Below the pieces are notes generated by a model. The model was not told the origin of the DNA. It saw only the letters and a program-made list of their open reading frames with translations, and did not search any database. A program made the translations under genes and the position numbers. Positions 14,728-23,603 of a DNA stretch of 24,215 nt are shown here, piece after piece. The first letter of the stretch is position 1. Each line of letters opens with the position of its first letter. Source of the stretch: Lachnospiraceae bacterium (GTDB lineage: Bacteria; Bacillota_A; Clostridia; Lachnospirales; Lachnospiraceae); NCBI GenBank assembly GCA_024684065.1, contig JAIKXO010000095.1, positions 1-24,215 on the forward strand. The letters are read 5' to 3'.

Positions 14728-15702
14728 TCATCCGTAATCCTCAGCTTCGGCCGGAGCCCCGCAATACGGGCAGGTTTTATGCAGCCCATGCGCAAATATC
14801 CCCCCGCAATATCTGCAGGTATCCTCCCTGGGCTTCTCCTGGTCAACCATACACTGGGATGACTGAAGCATGGGATCCTCCTCGGGATTAACTTTTATTG
14901 CGCTTATGATCTTGAAAACACCAAACCCGACAGCGGCGGCGGCAATGAGCAGGACCAGGATGGCTTTAGGATCAAACTGAACCTTCTGCGCATCCCGGTC
15001 TATGTCTTCAAAAGCCTGGCAAATGGCCTCTGACACAGTATACCTGGAACTTGCCCAAAGGTTCTCCTGTACTTTTTTTGTGAATTCATCCTCGAGCCCG
15101 GAAGTGATCATCCCCCCGCAGTCATCTCCGATCATGCCCTCCCAGCTAAAGGATTCCCGGTCTCCCTCCGAAGCATATACCACGAGCCAATGCTTCTCGT
15201 CGTCAAAATGGCTGACATAGGCTCTGTATGCATAGGTCTCAAGCGAATCCGCCCCGTCCCGCCATTCATCATCTGAAACAGCAATAAAAGAAGGGGTAAC
15301 ACCTGTATCCTCCCTGAATCTGGAAAAAGCCTCCGCCATTTCGGTCTCTTCTTTGTCAGATATGACATCAATACTGTCCTCTATGATGACGCCGGTATTG
15401 TAATCTATATCCACCTTCTTCGGGATATGCACGGAATCCAGTGAACCCAGGAAAATAAACACGGAAAACACTGCCCACAGGATGCCGCCAAATATGCCGG
15501 ATCTTTTTTTTGACCTCGCATCATTAAGGGTATATTTCTTATCGCTGAAATAATATCTCGGCTGCCTGTTCACATAATACACATATCTGTGAGCTCCCGG
15601 ATAATAATTCGAACCGAATCTTGGATTACTGTTTCCTCTTGACCCTCTGGATCCACCGTGGCTCCCCCCTCCCGAAGAACCTCCTCCGCTCGAATGTGGC
15701 AT
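14728..15702 (-). CDS. TPM-domain membrane protein with C-terminal zinc ribbon
   Basis: The 324-residue protein has a Gly/Ser/His-rich N-terminus (about 1-30) and a membrane segment near 71-88 (GIFGGILWAVFSVFIFLG). A domain at about 110-235 resembles the TPM/TLP18.3-Psb32-MOLO family: EETEMAEAFSRFREDTGVTP, SFIAVSDDEW and EKHWLVVYASEGD. A second membrane segment lies near 249-267, and the C-terminal ribbon is CRYCGG…CPYCGA. Such proteins are membrane-associated and of unclear function in Firmicutes. The ATG is preceded by AAGGGGGTGA. It lies 100 bases downstream of the phosphatase gene on the same strand, but an inverted repeat in the gap suggests separate expression. Confidence 0.75.
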   Translation of the reverse strand: MPHSSGGGSSGGGSHGGSRGSRGNSNPRFGSNYYPGAHRYVYYVNRQPRYYFSDKKYTLNDARSKKRSGIFGGILWAVFSVFIFLGSLDSVHIPKKVDIDYNTGVIIEDSIDVISDKEETEMAEAFSRFREDTGVTPSFIAVSDDEWRDGADSLETYAYRAYVSHFDDEKHWLVVYASEGDRESFSWEGMIGDDCGGMITSGLEDEFTKKVQENLWASSRYTVSEAICQAFEDIDRDAQKVQFDPKAILVLLIAAAAVGFGVFKIISAIKVNPEEDPMLQSSQCMVDQEKPREDTCRYCGGIFAHGLHKTCPYCGAPAEAEDYG

Positions 15703-15732
15703 ATCTTCACCCCCTTAAGGAATCTCTATAAT

Positions 15733-15772
15733 ACAAAATCACGGAAGCTGCGCGGCAATGAAGCGATTTTGT
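15733..15772. terminator. Inverted repeat between phosphatase and TPM genes
   Basis: 8-bp arms ACAAAATC (15733-15740) and GATTTTGT (15765-15772), perfect, around a 24-nt GC-rich loop, 30 bases past the phosphatase stop. In the minus-strand transcript the 3' arm reads GATTTTGT then ATTAT, a weak U-rich tail. It could act as a terminator or overlap the promoter of the TPM gene. Confidence 0.35.
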
Positions 15773-15802
15773 GTATCATGTGCTTTGACGCCCTGGTCAT
15801 CT

Positions 15803-16591
15803 CTATAACATAAAGGGCTTCAGCAGGTCCCTTATCTCTTCAGACGCTTTCTCTGTTCCGGCTACAACGGAGCAGGAGCGGTCCAATGTGACCTGTGATC
15901 CGTCCGACTGTCCGATCACTCCTCCGGCTTCGGTGACGATCACCGTTGCTGCGGCATAATCATAAGGCTTGAGATTCATCTCAACATAACCGACATTTGA
16001 TCCTGACGCTATCCTGCACAGATCGATCGCGGCGGATCCGCCGTTACGGATCGAAAGAGATCTCATGAACAGTTCCTCGATGATCCTGAAGACCTTATCT
16101 CCTTCATTGTATCTGGCGCACCCGAAAGCACAGATTCCGGCTTCCAGGCCCTTATTCTCCATCTTCAGGCGCTTTCCGTTCAGAAACGCCCCCTTACCCT
16201 TCTCAGCGCTCCAGAACTGGTCAGAATAGGGATTATAGACCCAGCCTGCGATCAACCGGCCGGCCAGGGATAATCCCACGCTCACACAGCTGTTGTGATA
16301 ATCGAACATGAAATTAGTCGTGCCGTCTATCGGATCTATGAAGAAAGTATAACCCGCCGAAACCCTGGATTCATTCTGATCAGTATCCTCTTCGCCATAG
16401 AAGCTGCATCCCGGAAGAATACCGGACAGTGTGGATATAAGAAGCTGCTGTATCCTGATATCATAATCTGTCACAAAGTTTGCAGGGCCCGTCTTTTTAT
16501 GGATATCGCTCTCTTTAAGATGGGCAGATAAGATCATTCCGCCGGCCTCACGTACAGCCTCTTCTATTTTTTCCGCCACTTCTTTTTCCAT
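15803..16591 (-). CDS. Inositol-monophosphatase family protein
   Basis: A 262-residue soluble Mg2+-dependent phosphatase of the IMPase/FBPase-like superfamily. The metal-site motifs are intact: GEED (66-69), IDPIDGTTNF (Asp86, Asp89, Thr91) and, near the end, LKPYDYAAATVIVTEAGG with Asp211, where the usual Trp before Asp is Tyr. Substrates in the family include inositol phosphates, PAP and sugar phosphates, and the sequence does not decide. AGGAG precedes the ATG. It starts 23 bases after the stop of the fucokinase/pyrophosphorylase gene and is surely in its operon, so removal of a sugar phosphate or a pathway by-product is a reasonable inference. Confidence 0.9.
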   Translation of the reverse strand: MEKEVAEKIEEAVREAGGMILSAHLKESDIHKKTGPANFVTDYDIRIQQLLISTLSGILPGCSFYGEEDTDQNESRVSAGYTFFIDPIDGTTNFMFDYHNSCVSVGLSLAGRLIAGWVYNPYSDQFWSAEKGKGAFLNGKRLKMENKGLEAGICAFGCARYNEGDKVFRIIEELFMRSLSIRNGGSAAIDLCRIASGSNVGYVEMNLKPYDYAAATVIVTEAGGVIGQSDGSQVTLDRSCSVVAGTEKASEEIRDLLKPFML

Positions 16592-16614
16592 CGCCTGCTC
16601 CTGTTCCGAAACAC

Positions 16615-19518
16615 TCAGACCAATTCACATTCCCAAACACCGATATCGGTATCGGAAAAAACATCCTTAAGCCGTGCCTGAAGCTGTTCCCTGGTAACTC
16701 CTTTCTTTAACATCATCTGCAAAAATCCTCCGCCGCCGGCTCCGCATATCATTTTGCCGGCAAGCAGGTCATCCACAGAGTCAAAAATCTGATCGATCAG
16801 GGTATTTGAAGATCCCTCGTCGATCATACGGCTGAGCTTCCAATGTTCAGTCATCAGCTCCGCGAATGCATCTATATTCCCACGCTCCAGCTCAAACCGC
16901 TGAAGGGCGGCATTTCGCTGAATCTCATTCAATGCGTAGACCGTATCGGGCATGTTCCCTATATACCTGCCGACAACGTCCCTTAAGAGATTCCGTGCAA
17001 GCCGTCTCTGTCCTGTGTAGACCAGTGCGAAGCGGTCATTCAGTTCCTTCATCTTTTCTTTCCCGAGAATAACGTGGGAAACCCTGATCTCCTGTGAGAG
17101 CCCGGGCTTAGATGTGATAAACTTGATCCCGTCAGTCACGCCTCCGACCTGATCCTGCCAGCCGCCGCCCGTGGACATGATCTGCTCCATACAGAGGACA
17201 TGGCTGTACAGATCATCCTCAGTATGCATAACACCCAGGAACTCAAAGACAGCCTTCACACAGGCTGCGGCAAGGATAGAACTGGTCCCGAGCCCGCTTC
17301 CTTTGGGAACGCCCACAACCTCTGTATCCATCCAGATGCCCCCGCCAAGGCGTGTAAGTATGGCCTCCAGATTTCCACCGGCGCTCGGTATCACGCCGCA
17401 GGCCAATAATGCAGCCTTCTGAAGAACATAAGGATCATACGGGTCGCCGACAGACTGCAGAGGCTCTATGCGGTCAAACTCTCCGTGAACATCCATATCG
17501 CGGGATTCAAACACGATCTTATGATCCGGTATCTTTCTCAGTCTTACAGAAACAGGCCTCTCTCCATTAAGGGTAATGGCCGCATTAAGCACAGTTCCGC
17601 CGTTCTCGTTGCAGTATGGCGGTGTGTCCGACCAGCCCCCCCCGAAGTTCACACGAAGCGGAAGATGAACTGAATGCTCATCCATCATTATTCTGGTTTC
17701 TGTATTCTCTTTTAGCCCGGATAACGTAGATTCCAGAATGGCATCAGACAGGATGCCAAACGCCTTACTGATCTCGCTCTCATCATTAAGCGCGGTTCCC
17801 ACATAGAAATGAAGACGCATCTTCATCCCATAATCTGCCCCTGTCAGATGATTCTCCAGCCATTTTTCCTGTACCCCGGTAAGAGCCGGTATCGGCTCGA
17901 CTTCCGACGCGGGGCTTTGGCTGATAATAAGTTCCTGTATCCTGTTCATAAATACCAGTTCTGCCATGTGATCATTCCAGGCAATTACAGCCTCAGGATC
18001 AGCGTCATTGAAGCCGGACGAAAGGCTCTTACCGCGCTCGATGCAATCCCATTTATCAGACATGACGCAGTCATACAGCCTTAGCGCCGCTTCCACGGCT
18101 TCATCGATCGTCTTTTTTTCAGGGTACAGCTGCGCAGTCCAGAGGGTACTGCCAAACTCCGTGGGGATCTTACGTCCGAACAGCTTATTTTCTTTCGGAT
18201 TGTCACCCGTACCGTAAATACGGACCACATATGTGCCATTTGTCTGCTTTAATCCATGGAGCACGACATGATCCGGTATTATCTTATTATATATTTCGAT
18301 ATATGACAGAACACTCCCGGTTCCGATGTGAGATCTTCCATGCACGTAAGAGACCTCGAGGTAAGTATCATCGTCAACCGAAGAATGAGGTGAGATTACA
18401 GAGTTGTAACCGGATGCGGATCCCATAGAACAGTTGATCCGGCCGCTCCATCCAAGCTCCCTGTATTCATCCACGCCGCCCTGCATCAGGTGAAGGATTT
18501 CCCCGGTTGTCCCAAAATGAATGAACTTGGCAGGGGCAATGCGCAGGAGTTTCATGTTAAACCCATGCAGCGCATTCCAGACCGCCGTGCGGGCTTCCCT
18601 CAGCTCTTCATTATCTTCTCCTTCAGCTTTTTCCCGGTAAAACTGCTCCAGTGTACTGTCTACAGCCAAAGGATACTGAAAATCGCCATATAAGCTGAGC
18701 CGTACCCTATCGTTCACAAATGCCCTGTATTTCTGATCGTCCGGGCTTCCGTCCGTCGAAATAAGCGAATATAAGGCATCGAGCACATCGATCCCGAACA
18801 GAACCGCTCCGGTATCGATATCCACGCAATTTTGCTCATTTACAGCTCCGATAGAGCAAAGCGTCGCCACATCCTGCTTGTGAAGGAACCTCTGCACAAG
18901 ACCGGACGGCGAGCGCAGGAATACGCCATGGTTTTTGCCGGTCTCAACATCCTCTTTGAAGCTTATCACAGCGGCGCCGCGCCCGGACCAGTCGATCAGC
19001 AGAGGATTGAAAAGGAGCAGAACATCACCGCTTAATAACAGCATACCTTCCCTTATCCGCCCGGGAATTTCTGACATTGCTATAATGAATTCATCGAAAA
19101 GTGTTGACGATCTTCCATCGGGCAACTGATGCGGAACAGGTGAAAACAGCTTTCCCAGCGCGCTATACTGCGGAACTCTTTTGCTGTCGCCCCCGCTGTG
19201 TATTACAAGAATCCGTTTTCCTGCCCAGGCGTCAGAGCCGCTTTCAGTGTTTTCTTTCAGCCATTTCAGAACGCTTAATGTTGCTCCACCTGAACCGACC
19301 CTTACACCGCCCTCATCAGGAATGATCCCTATCCTGGTTTTGACCGGGAGATAAGGCTTCCTGCTTTCTAATTGCAGCCGGAAAGATTCCGCCTGATGCT
19401 CATTGCTCGCAGTAAGAATAATATAATCCCATATAGGAAAAGCCTGATTCTTCAGGCTTCGCTGATAATCGTCCCATGCATCAGAATAGCTTTGCGCGAG
19501 GTATAAACCCGTATTCAT
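16615..19518 (-). CDS. fkp: Bifunctional L-fucokinase / fucose-1-phosphate guanylyltransferase
   Basis: The 967-residue two-domain enzyme has the layout of Bacteroides Fkp (about 950 residues), which turns free L-fucose into GDP-fucose. The N-terminal half is the pyrophosphorylase, with GSGGATLSVL (75-84) and the nucleotide-binding HSGGDSKRVP (107-116), followed by a β-helix-like region. From about 617 there is a GHMP kinase: LRVNFGGGWSDTPPY, the ATP loop PKGSGLGTSS (738-747) and CGAGGGGFLQMM near 925-936. A GDP-heptose type kinase/transferase is a less likely alternative, since those activities are normally separate proteins. A GGGAG site precedes the ATG and a good promoter lies at 19613-19641. 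GDP-fucose implies fucosylated capsule, glycolipid or glycoprotein. No fucosyltransferase is in the window, though an STT3-like gene lies nearby. Confidence 0.88.
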   Translation of the reverse strand: MNTGLYLAQSYSDAWDDYQRSLKNQAFPIWDYIILTASNEHQAESFRLQLESRKPYLPVKTRIGIIPDEGGVRVGSGGATLSVLKWLKENTESGSDAWAGKRILVIHSGGDSKRVPQYSALGKLFSPVPHQLPDGRSSTLFDEFIIAMSEIPGRIREGMLLLSGDVLLLFNPLLIDWSGRGAAVISFKEDVETGKNHGVFLRSPSGLVQRFLHKQDVATLCSIGAVNEQNCVDIDTGAVLFGIDVLDALYSLISTDGSPDDQKYRAFVNDRVRLSLYGDFQYPLAVDSTLEQFYREKAEGEDNEELREARTAVWNALHGFNMKLLRIAPAKFIHFGTTGEILHLMQGGVDEYRELGWSGRINCSMGSASGYNSVISPHSSVDDDTYLEVSYVHGRSHIGTGSVLSYIEIYNKIIPDHVVLHGLKQTNGTYVVRIYGTGDNPKENKLFGRKIPTEFGSTLWTAQLYPEKKTIDEAVEAALRLYDCVMSDKWDCIERGKSLSSGFNDADPEAVIAWNDHMAELVFMNRIQELIISQSPASEVEPIPALTGVQEKWLENHLTGADYGMKMRLHFYVGTALNDESEISKAFGILSDAILESTLSGLKENTETRIMMDEHSVHLPLRVNFGGGWSDTPPYCNENGGTVLNAAITLNGERPVSVRLRKIPDHKIVFESRDMDVHGEFDRIEPLQSVGDPYDPYVLQKAALLACGVIPSAGGNLEAILTRLGGGIWMDTEVVGVPKGSGLGTSSILAAACVKAVFEFLGVMHTEDDLYSHVLCMEQIMSTGGGWQDQVGGVTDGIKFITSKPGLSQEIRVSHVILGKEKMKELNDRFALVYTGQRRLARNLLRDVVGRYIGNMPDTVYALNEIQRNAALQRFELERGNIDAFAELMTEHWKLSRMIDEGSSNTLIDQIFDSVDDLLAGKMICGAGGGGFLQMMLKKGVTREQLQARLKDVFSDTDIGVWECELV

Positions 19519-19612
19519 ATAATATCTCCCAAAAACCGTTATGCAGCTGCGTCAGACCGCTTCCTGCGAAGCTGTTTAAGCACATGCTTCACTTTTACCT
19601 GCCTGTATTCTG

Positions 19613-19641
19613 ATTATAAGGCTCCTCCTTTTCAAAATCAA
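19613..19641 (-). promoter_or_regulatory. Sigma-A promoter of the fucokinase operon
   Basis: Minus strand TTGATT (19641-19636), 17-base spacer, TATAAT (19618-19613). Predicted transcription start near 19606 gives a leader of about 88 nt before the ATG at 19518. Confidence 0.7.
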
Positions 19642-19651
19642 TAAAGGAAAT

Positions 19652-19729
19652 GATTGGGTCTGTATATCAGACCCAATCGGCACGAACTGAAGTTCGTGCC
19701 TGAAGACAAAGGGACGGTTCTTTTGTCTT
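19652..19729. repeat. Three consecutive perfect hairpins, the last REP-like
   Basis: Hairpin 1: GATTGGGTCTG/CAGACCCAATC, 11 bp with a 5-nt loop (19652-19678). Hairpin 2: GGCACGAAC-TGAA-GTTCGTGCC, 9 bp with a tetraloop (19679-19700). Hairpin 3: AAGACAAA/TTTGTCTT, 8 bp, enclosing GGGACGGTTC (19703-19729). The third resembles an interspersed clostridial repeat often seen near IS200-like (Y1) transposases, and its reverse complement occurs at 20975-21070. No transposase is nearby. The cluster lies just upstream of the fucokinase promoter. Confidence 0.7.
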
Positions 19730-19893
19730 ACCATAATAAATGCCGGATCATTTAGCTCTTCACCCCGGTGGGCACGAACGACGAAATCTCAGTTTTTTAA
19801 TGAAAGATAGCCGGTACTGTGGTAGAATCATGACAAAACAACCCGCAGAAAATTTGTTTGTTCCTATATATACAGTTCAGGAGAACCCTGCAC

Positions 19894-20964
19894 GTGAGCT
19901 CACAGAAGCCTGGAGGAGAAAACCTCGAAATTAAAAAAACTATGATCGTCAGTACAACCTGGACCTTCTGAAGGCATCAGCAATCATATTCATGTTATTT
20001 TGCCATCCTGTAATGAGACTCAGTATGTATCACAGTGGATACGAAAACGAGTTTCTGTATTTTTTCGGCAATGATATTATTGGATCCTACATAATTTCAG
20101 CACATGGATTTATGTTTGCGATGGGTGTGGGAATGACCTATTCAAGAAAGGGAGAGCCTTCAGACCTGATTAAGAGAGGCATAAAGATCTGGGTACTTGG
20201 ATATGTCCTCAACTTCTTTCGATATGGGATATATTTTGTGATATATGACATCATAAAAGGGAAGTTCGCAGAAGAAACGCTGGATGCCATTTTTCTTCCG
20301 GACATCCTCCAGTTTGCCGGGATAGCGCTCATCGCTACCGGTATTCTGAAAAGACTGCGGTTTCAGGCGAAATATATCGTCGCAATCGGGCTGGCTTTAT
20401 CAGTGATCGGTACAGCGGCATCTTTTTTTGAAACCGGGAATTATGTGATAGACCTGCTCCTTGGCAACTTCGTCTTCACAACGCTGCAATCCTCAGTCTT
20501 TAGCTTTTTCAGCTGGTATATCTTTGTAGCTGTAGGATTGTCTTCAGGCAACATCGGACAAGGATGGGCTGTATAAAAAACTACTGATCGTTTCCGGCTG
20601 TGTTGCAACGGTCTATGTTGTATCATCGCTTGTTTTCGGTGCTTTTTTCCTGTCAAAAAATCATTTATTTTATGTTCCCAGTCCGTTAGAAGCTGCGGGT
20701 TTTCTGTCTATTGATCTTTTTCTGCTTTCCATTTTCTATTTTCTGCTGAAAAAAATCAACGTATCAAAATTCAGGTTAATGATCGAGATGAGCAGGAACA
20801 TTACATTGATTTATTTTATTCACTGGATCATACTTGGCTTTATAGAATTCACTTTCTGCTATCTGCATGGCCTGGTTTTCAGCTATACAATGATTTATGC
20901 GATCGGAGCATGTCTGCTGGCCGTGTCATTTTACCTTGCGAGGCTTTATCATGTCTTTAAGTGA
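19894..20964 (+). pseudogene. Acyltransferase-family membrane protein with two compensating frameshifts
   Basis: A GTG at 19894, preceded by AGGAG (19879-19883), opens MSSQKPGGENLEIKK. One base is missing from the A7 run 19933-19939, after which another frame reads YDRQYNLDLLKASAIIFMLF and FCHPVMRLSMY, continuing to a stop at 20576. An extra G at 20556-20557 accounts for the second shift; the first frame then resumes as DKDGLYKKLLIVSG to the stop at 20964. The repaired product would be 356 residues with about ten membrane segments, like acyltransferase / heparan-glucosaminide N-acetyltransferase-like proteins that acetylate cell-surface sugars. Both lesions are homopolymer indels that cancel, so real decay and consensus error are both possible. 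Inverted REP-like repeats flank the gene. Confidence 0.72.
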
Positions 20965-20974
20965 TAAGGCGCAA

Positions 20975-21070
20975 GGACAGAAGAACCGTCCCCGTGTCTT
21001 ATACCCGTGTCTTACAAGTGGTCAGGCGATAAGACGGAAGAACCGTCCCCGTGTCTTCTTCCCGTGTCTT
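20975..21070. repeat. Two 39-nt direct REP-like repeats
   Basis: Units at 20975-21013 and 21032-21070 share GAAGAACCGTCCCCGTGTCTT followed, after three bases, by CCCGTGTCTT. They are the reverse complement of the GGGACGGTTCTT core at 19711-19722. The second unit ends one base before the stop codon of the GGDEF gene, so it forms that gene's 3' border and could supply a terminator hairpin (AAGAC/GTCTT). Confidence 0.7.
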
Positions 21071-21071
21071 C

Positions 21072-22505
21072 TTATCTGAGATTCAATGCATTTCCGCTGA
21101 TCTTTTTACTCTCATATACATCGCTATCCGCCAGTTTATAAAGTTCTTCGAAGGATCGCTTATCGCCTTCTCTGAAGAACACAGCACCGGCGCTGACACA
21201 GATTTCTCTGCCCCCAAGCTCCGGAATATCCATACTGGAGATTCCCTTAAAGACGCGGTCCATTACCAGCCTGCCGGCTTCTTCATCACTTAAATTCATA
21301 ACATATACGGCATACTCATCACCGCCTAAACGGAAGATGATATCCTCATCCCGAAAGGTAAGCTTTAACACATCCGCAATCCCTCGGAGCACTTTATCAC
21401 CGACATTATGGCCATAGTCATCGTTGATATTCTTAAACTTGTCAACATCCAGAATGCAGAGCATTCCCGTTTTTTTGTTTGCCATGGCGTCGATCACTTT
21501 TCGTTCGCCGCTGCCGCGGTTCAGAATGCCTGTCATGATATCGATGCTGGCCAGGATCTCAAGATTCTGCCGCTCCTTTGCCGAGGCCACGACGTCGTCT
21601 ACGTTCTTAAAACCGGCCAGAATATCGCTGCCCGGAATATTTGCGTTGATAAGAATATACGTAAACTGATAATAATGTACCTCGCCTTTATCCATAACAC
21701 GGTAACTGGAAACATACTCCGGATTATCCAAAAGCTTGCTTTTAATCGTTTCCAGGGATATGGCATCATACATCCACTCCTGATCCTCAGAATACACGCG
21801 ATCCTTTACATACTGTTTATAGAGCACATCATAGGAATATATCTTTTCGCCTGCACCCTCCATACCTTTTGTAACATAGCCGTCAAGCTTTAGGATCACA
21901 ACACCTCCAGTCTGGGGATTGATCTTGAAGATATTGTAGTAATCGCGGCTTAAGGTCTCCACGATATCCAACTGTTCTCTTAAATAGCGCTTATCGGAAA
22001 TATGCTTACGAATGGATTTGTCAATATCCCGGAAAGCCAGAATAAAATTCTCCGTTTCTCCCGGTTGTCCTGCCAGCGCGAAAGCCATCTGATGATACGA
22101 CATATTCCCGTCATCAGCCAGGCGCATATAATCAAGCGTAAACAGATTTCCGTCTTTGATCCGTGAAAACACGACATCTAATTTCACATCCCTCTGGATG
22201 CTCTCTATGCTGTTTACTACGCACCGGTCTACATATTCCTCAATAAAACGGTCGTAATTGTCAAATCGAAATCCCAGTTCCACAGCATAACGATTCGTAT
22301 TTTCTCCGGTTGAACGGTACAGATACATCTTTTTTGTATTGGCATTAATGACCCAGATTGTATGATATTCTTTTCCGATTCCGGTAATGATACCCGTCAA
22401 ACGTCGTATGCGCGCATTAAAATCTTGTACCAGACTGCGCTGGTCTTCAGGATAGTCCGATGGGTCGATCAATTCATTCTCTTTGATGACTAAATCTGAT
22501 TGCAT
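21072..22505 (-). CDS. Diguanylate cyclase (GGDEF) with two N-terminal PAS-like sensor domains
   Basis: A 477-residue protein predicted to make cyclic-di-GMP. The C-terminal GGDEF domain (about 315-477) shows SIDIMTGILNRGSGE, LDVDKFKNINDDYGHNVGDK and the active-site RLGGDEYAV (GGDEY at 394-398). The inhibitory I-site RDED lies exactly five residues before it, so product inhibition is likely. The first ~310 residues hold two PAS-like regions with repeated DYMRLADDGNMSYHQMAFAL and SSYRVMDKGEVHYYQFTYIL patterns; no membrane segment is seen, so it is cytoplasmic. I chose the ATG at 22505, with GGGAGG five bases upstream, over a GTG nine codons earlier. Together with the HD-GYP and PilZ genes it gives the window synthesis, degradation and receptor functions for c-di-GMP. 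Confidence 0.9.
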   Translation of the reverse strand: MQSDLVIKENELIDPSDYPEDQRSLVQDFNARIRRLTGIITGIGKEYHTIWVINANTKKMYLYRSTGENTNRYAVELGFRFDNYDRFIEEYVDRCVVNSIESIQRDVKLDVVFSRIKDGNLFTLDYMRLADDGNMSYHQMAFALAGQPGETENFILAFRDIDKSIRKHISDKRYLREQLDIVETLSRDYYNIFKINPQTGGVVILKLDGYVTKGMEGAGEKIYSYDVLYKQYVKDRVYSEDQEWMYDAISLETIKSKLLDNPEYVSSYRVMDKGEVHYYQFTYILINANIPGSDILAGFKNVDDVVASAKERQNLEILASIDIMTGILNRGSGERKVIDAMANKKTGMLCILDVDKFKNINDDYGHNVGDKVLRGIADVLKLTFRDEDIIFRLGGDEYAVYVMNLSDEEAGRLVMDRVFKGISSMDIPELGGREICVSAGAVFFREGDKRSFEELYKLADSDVYESKKISGNALNLR

Positions 22506-22650
22506 ATCCGCCTCCCGCAAGCATACTCTCACCTGTACAAACCGTCAGTATACATGAAATTTTACATCACTTTACTCAAAGCGGCAATACCCCAGAATAT
22601 AAAGACACCATAAACTTACGTATGGCTTATTCCCGCCGGTTCATATACAG

Positions 22651-22668
22651 GCTGCCCTTCGTGGCAGC
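22651..22668. terminator. Short hairpin after the InlB/LysM pseudogene
   Basis: GCTGCC and GGCAGC, 6 bp, with a 6-nt loop, 6 bases past the stop of the degraded gene on the minus strand. There is a weak U-run only on the plus strand. It may have been that gene's terminator. Confidence 0.4.
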
Positions 22669-22673
22669 TTTAT

Positions 22674-23603
22674 TCAGTATTTCAAGGCCATGCCCGGATT
22701 AATCTTATCGACGTCTTTGATGTTGTTAACATCCTTCAGGTGATTTACCGTAGTTTTAAGACGTTTTGCTATGTCACTTAATGTATCGCCGGGATTGACT
22801 GTAATGGAAGAGACGTTCCATTGTTCCAATATACGGTCTGCAGATTACCGCTTACCGATGCTGCAGATATAGCGCTTGAAAGGTCCTGCCGGAGTTCATC
22901 GCATCCATCGGGGGCTTTCGACGACCTTAAAGGTTACTGTATGTTTTGTTATCGGCGCATCAACTACAGGTCTTGTTATCACATATGAATGTTCACTATC
23001 AGATGCGGCTTTCAGCGTTACTGACGTCGATGTAGTGTCTGAAGGGACATTGACCTCCATCTTTCTTATATAATCTTTATCATCATATAAATCTCCGGCA
23101 AATCCACTGGGTATACCCATAACACTGGACTCGCACCTGTTCGTGGCACCGGTATCCTTTACTGTCCTGTCATATGTGAAGGTGAACGGAATATTATAGC
23201 TCCTCCCCTTAACAAACTCGGAGGGCGCATCAATTGTCATACTCAGAAGGTTCGGCAGGGGTTCTTTAATTTCCCATTGTGCATAAATCGTTGTATCCCC
23301 TGTGAAAACGTGAGTTCGATCATTTATCTGATCACCGCCGCTTGCAGCTGTATACCATCCTGTTCATCTGTGGCCATCCCAGTTGTTGTCCAGCGAAGGC
23401 AAATCGTATAACAAATGACCGCTGGAAGAATCTGCATCCATTGTTACTGGATCGTCAGGTAAACGCGGTCCTTCATTATAGTCTAAGGTAATGGTATAGT
23501 TGTCAGCCTTAGCCTCCATTGGAGCAATAAAACTGAATAAGAATCCGAGTGCCGCGACCAGAGCCGCTCTTGATAAGATTTTCATTGTATTTATCATAAT
23601 CAT
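22674..23603 (-). pseudogene. Degraded secreted InlB-repeat / LysM protein
   Basis: A signal peptide (MKILSRAALVAALGFLFSFI, cut near MEAKA) starts the gene. A Listeria/Bacteroides-type repeat follows, ending TGWYTAASGG and VFTGDTTIYAQW, then a β-rich region (FVKGRSYNIPFTFTYDRTVK) and a C-terminal LysM domain (ITVNPGDTLSDIAKRLKTTV). The frame is broken by an in-frame TGA at 23366-23364 inside the repeat (GHR-stop-TGW). An extra C in the G/C run 22910-22914 breaks it again, and a missing A at 22816-22817 restores frame. Repaired, it would be 309 residues. It was probably a cell-wall-associated secreted protein. GGGAGA precedes the start. The nonsense codon is not an indel, which favours genuine inactivation. 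Confidence 0.72.

Noticed and set aside
19830..19934. Acyltransferase start at the ATG 19830 with an in-frame TAA at 19932
   Set aside because: The ATG has no ribosome site. The GTG at 19894 has AGGAG at good spacing and, with one A restored, runs into the conserved N-terminus.
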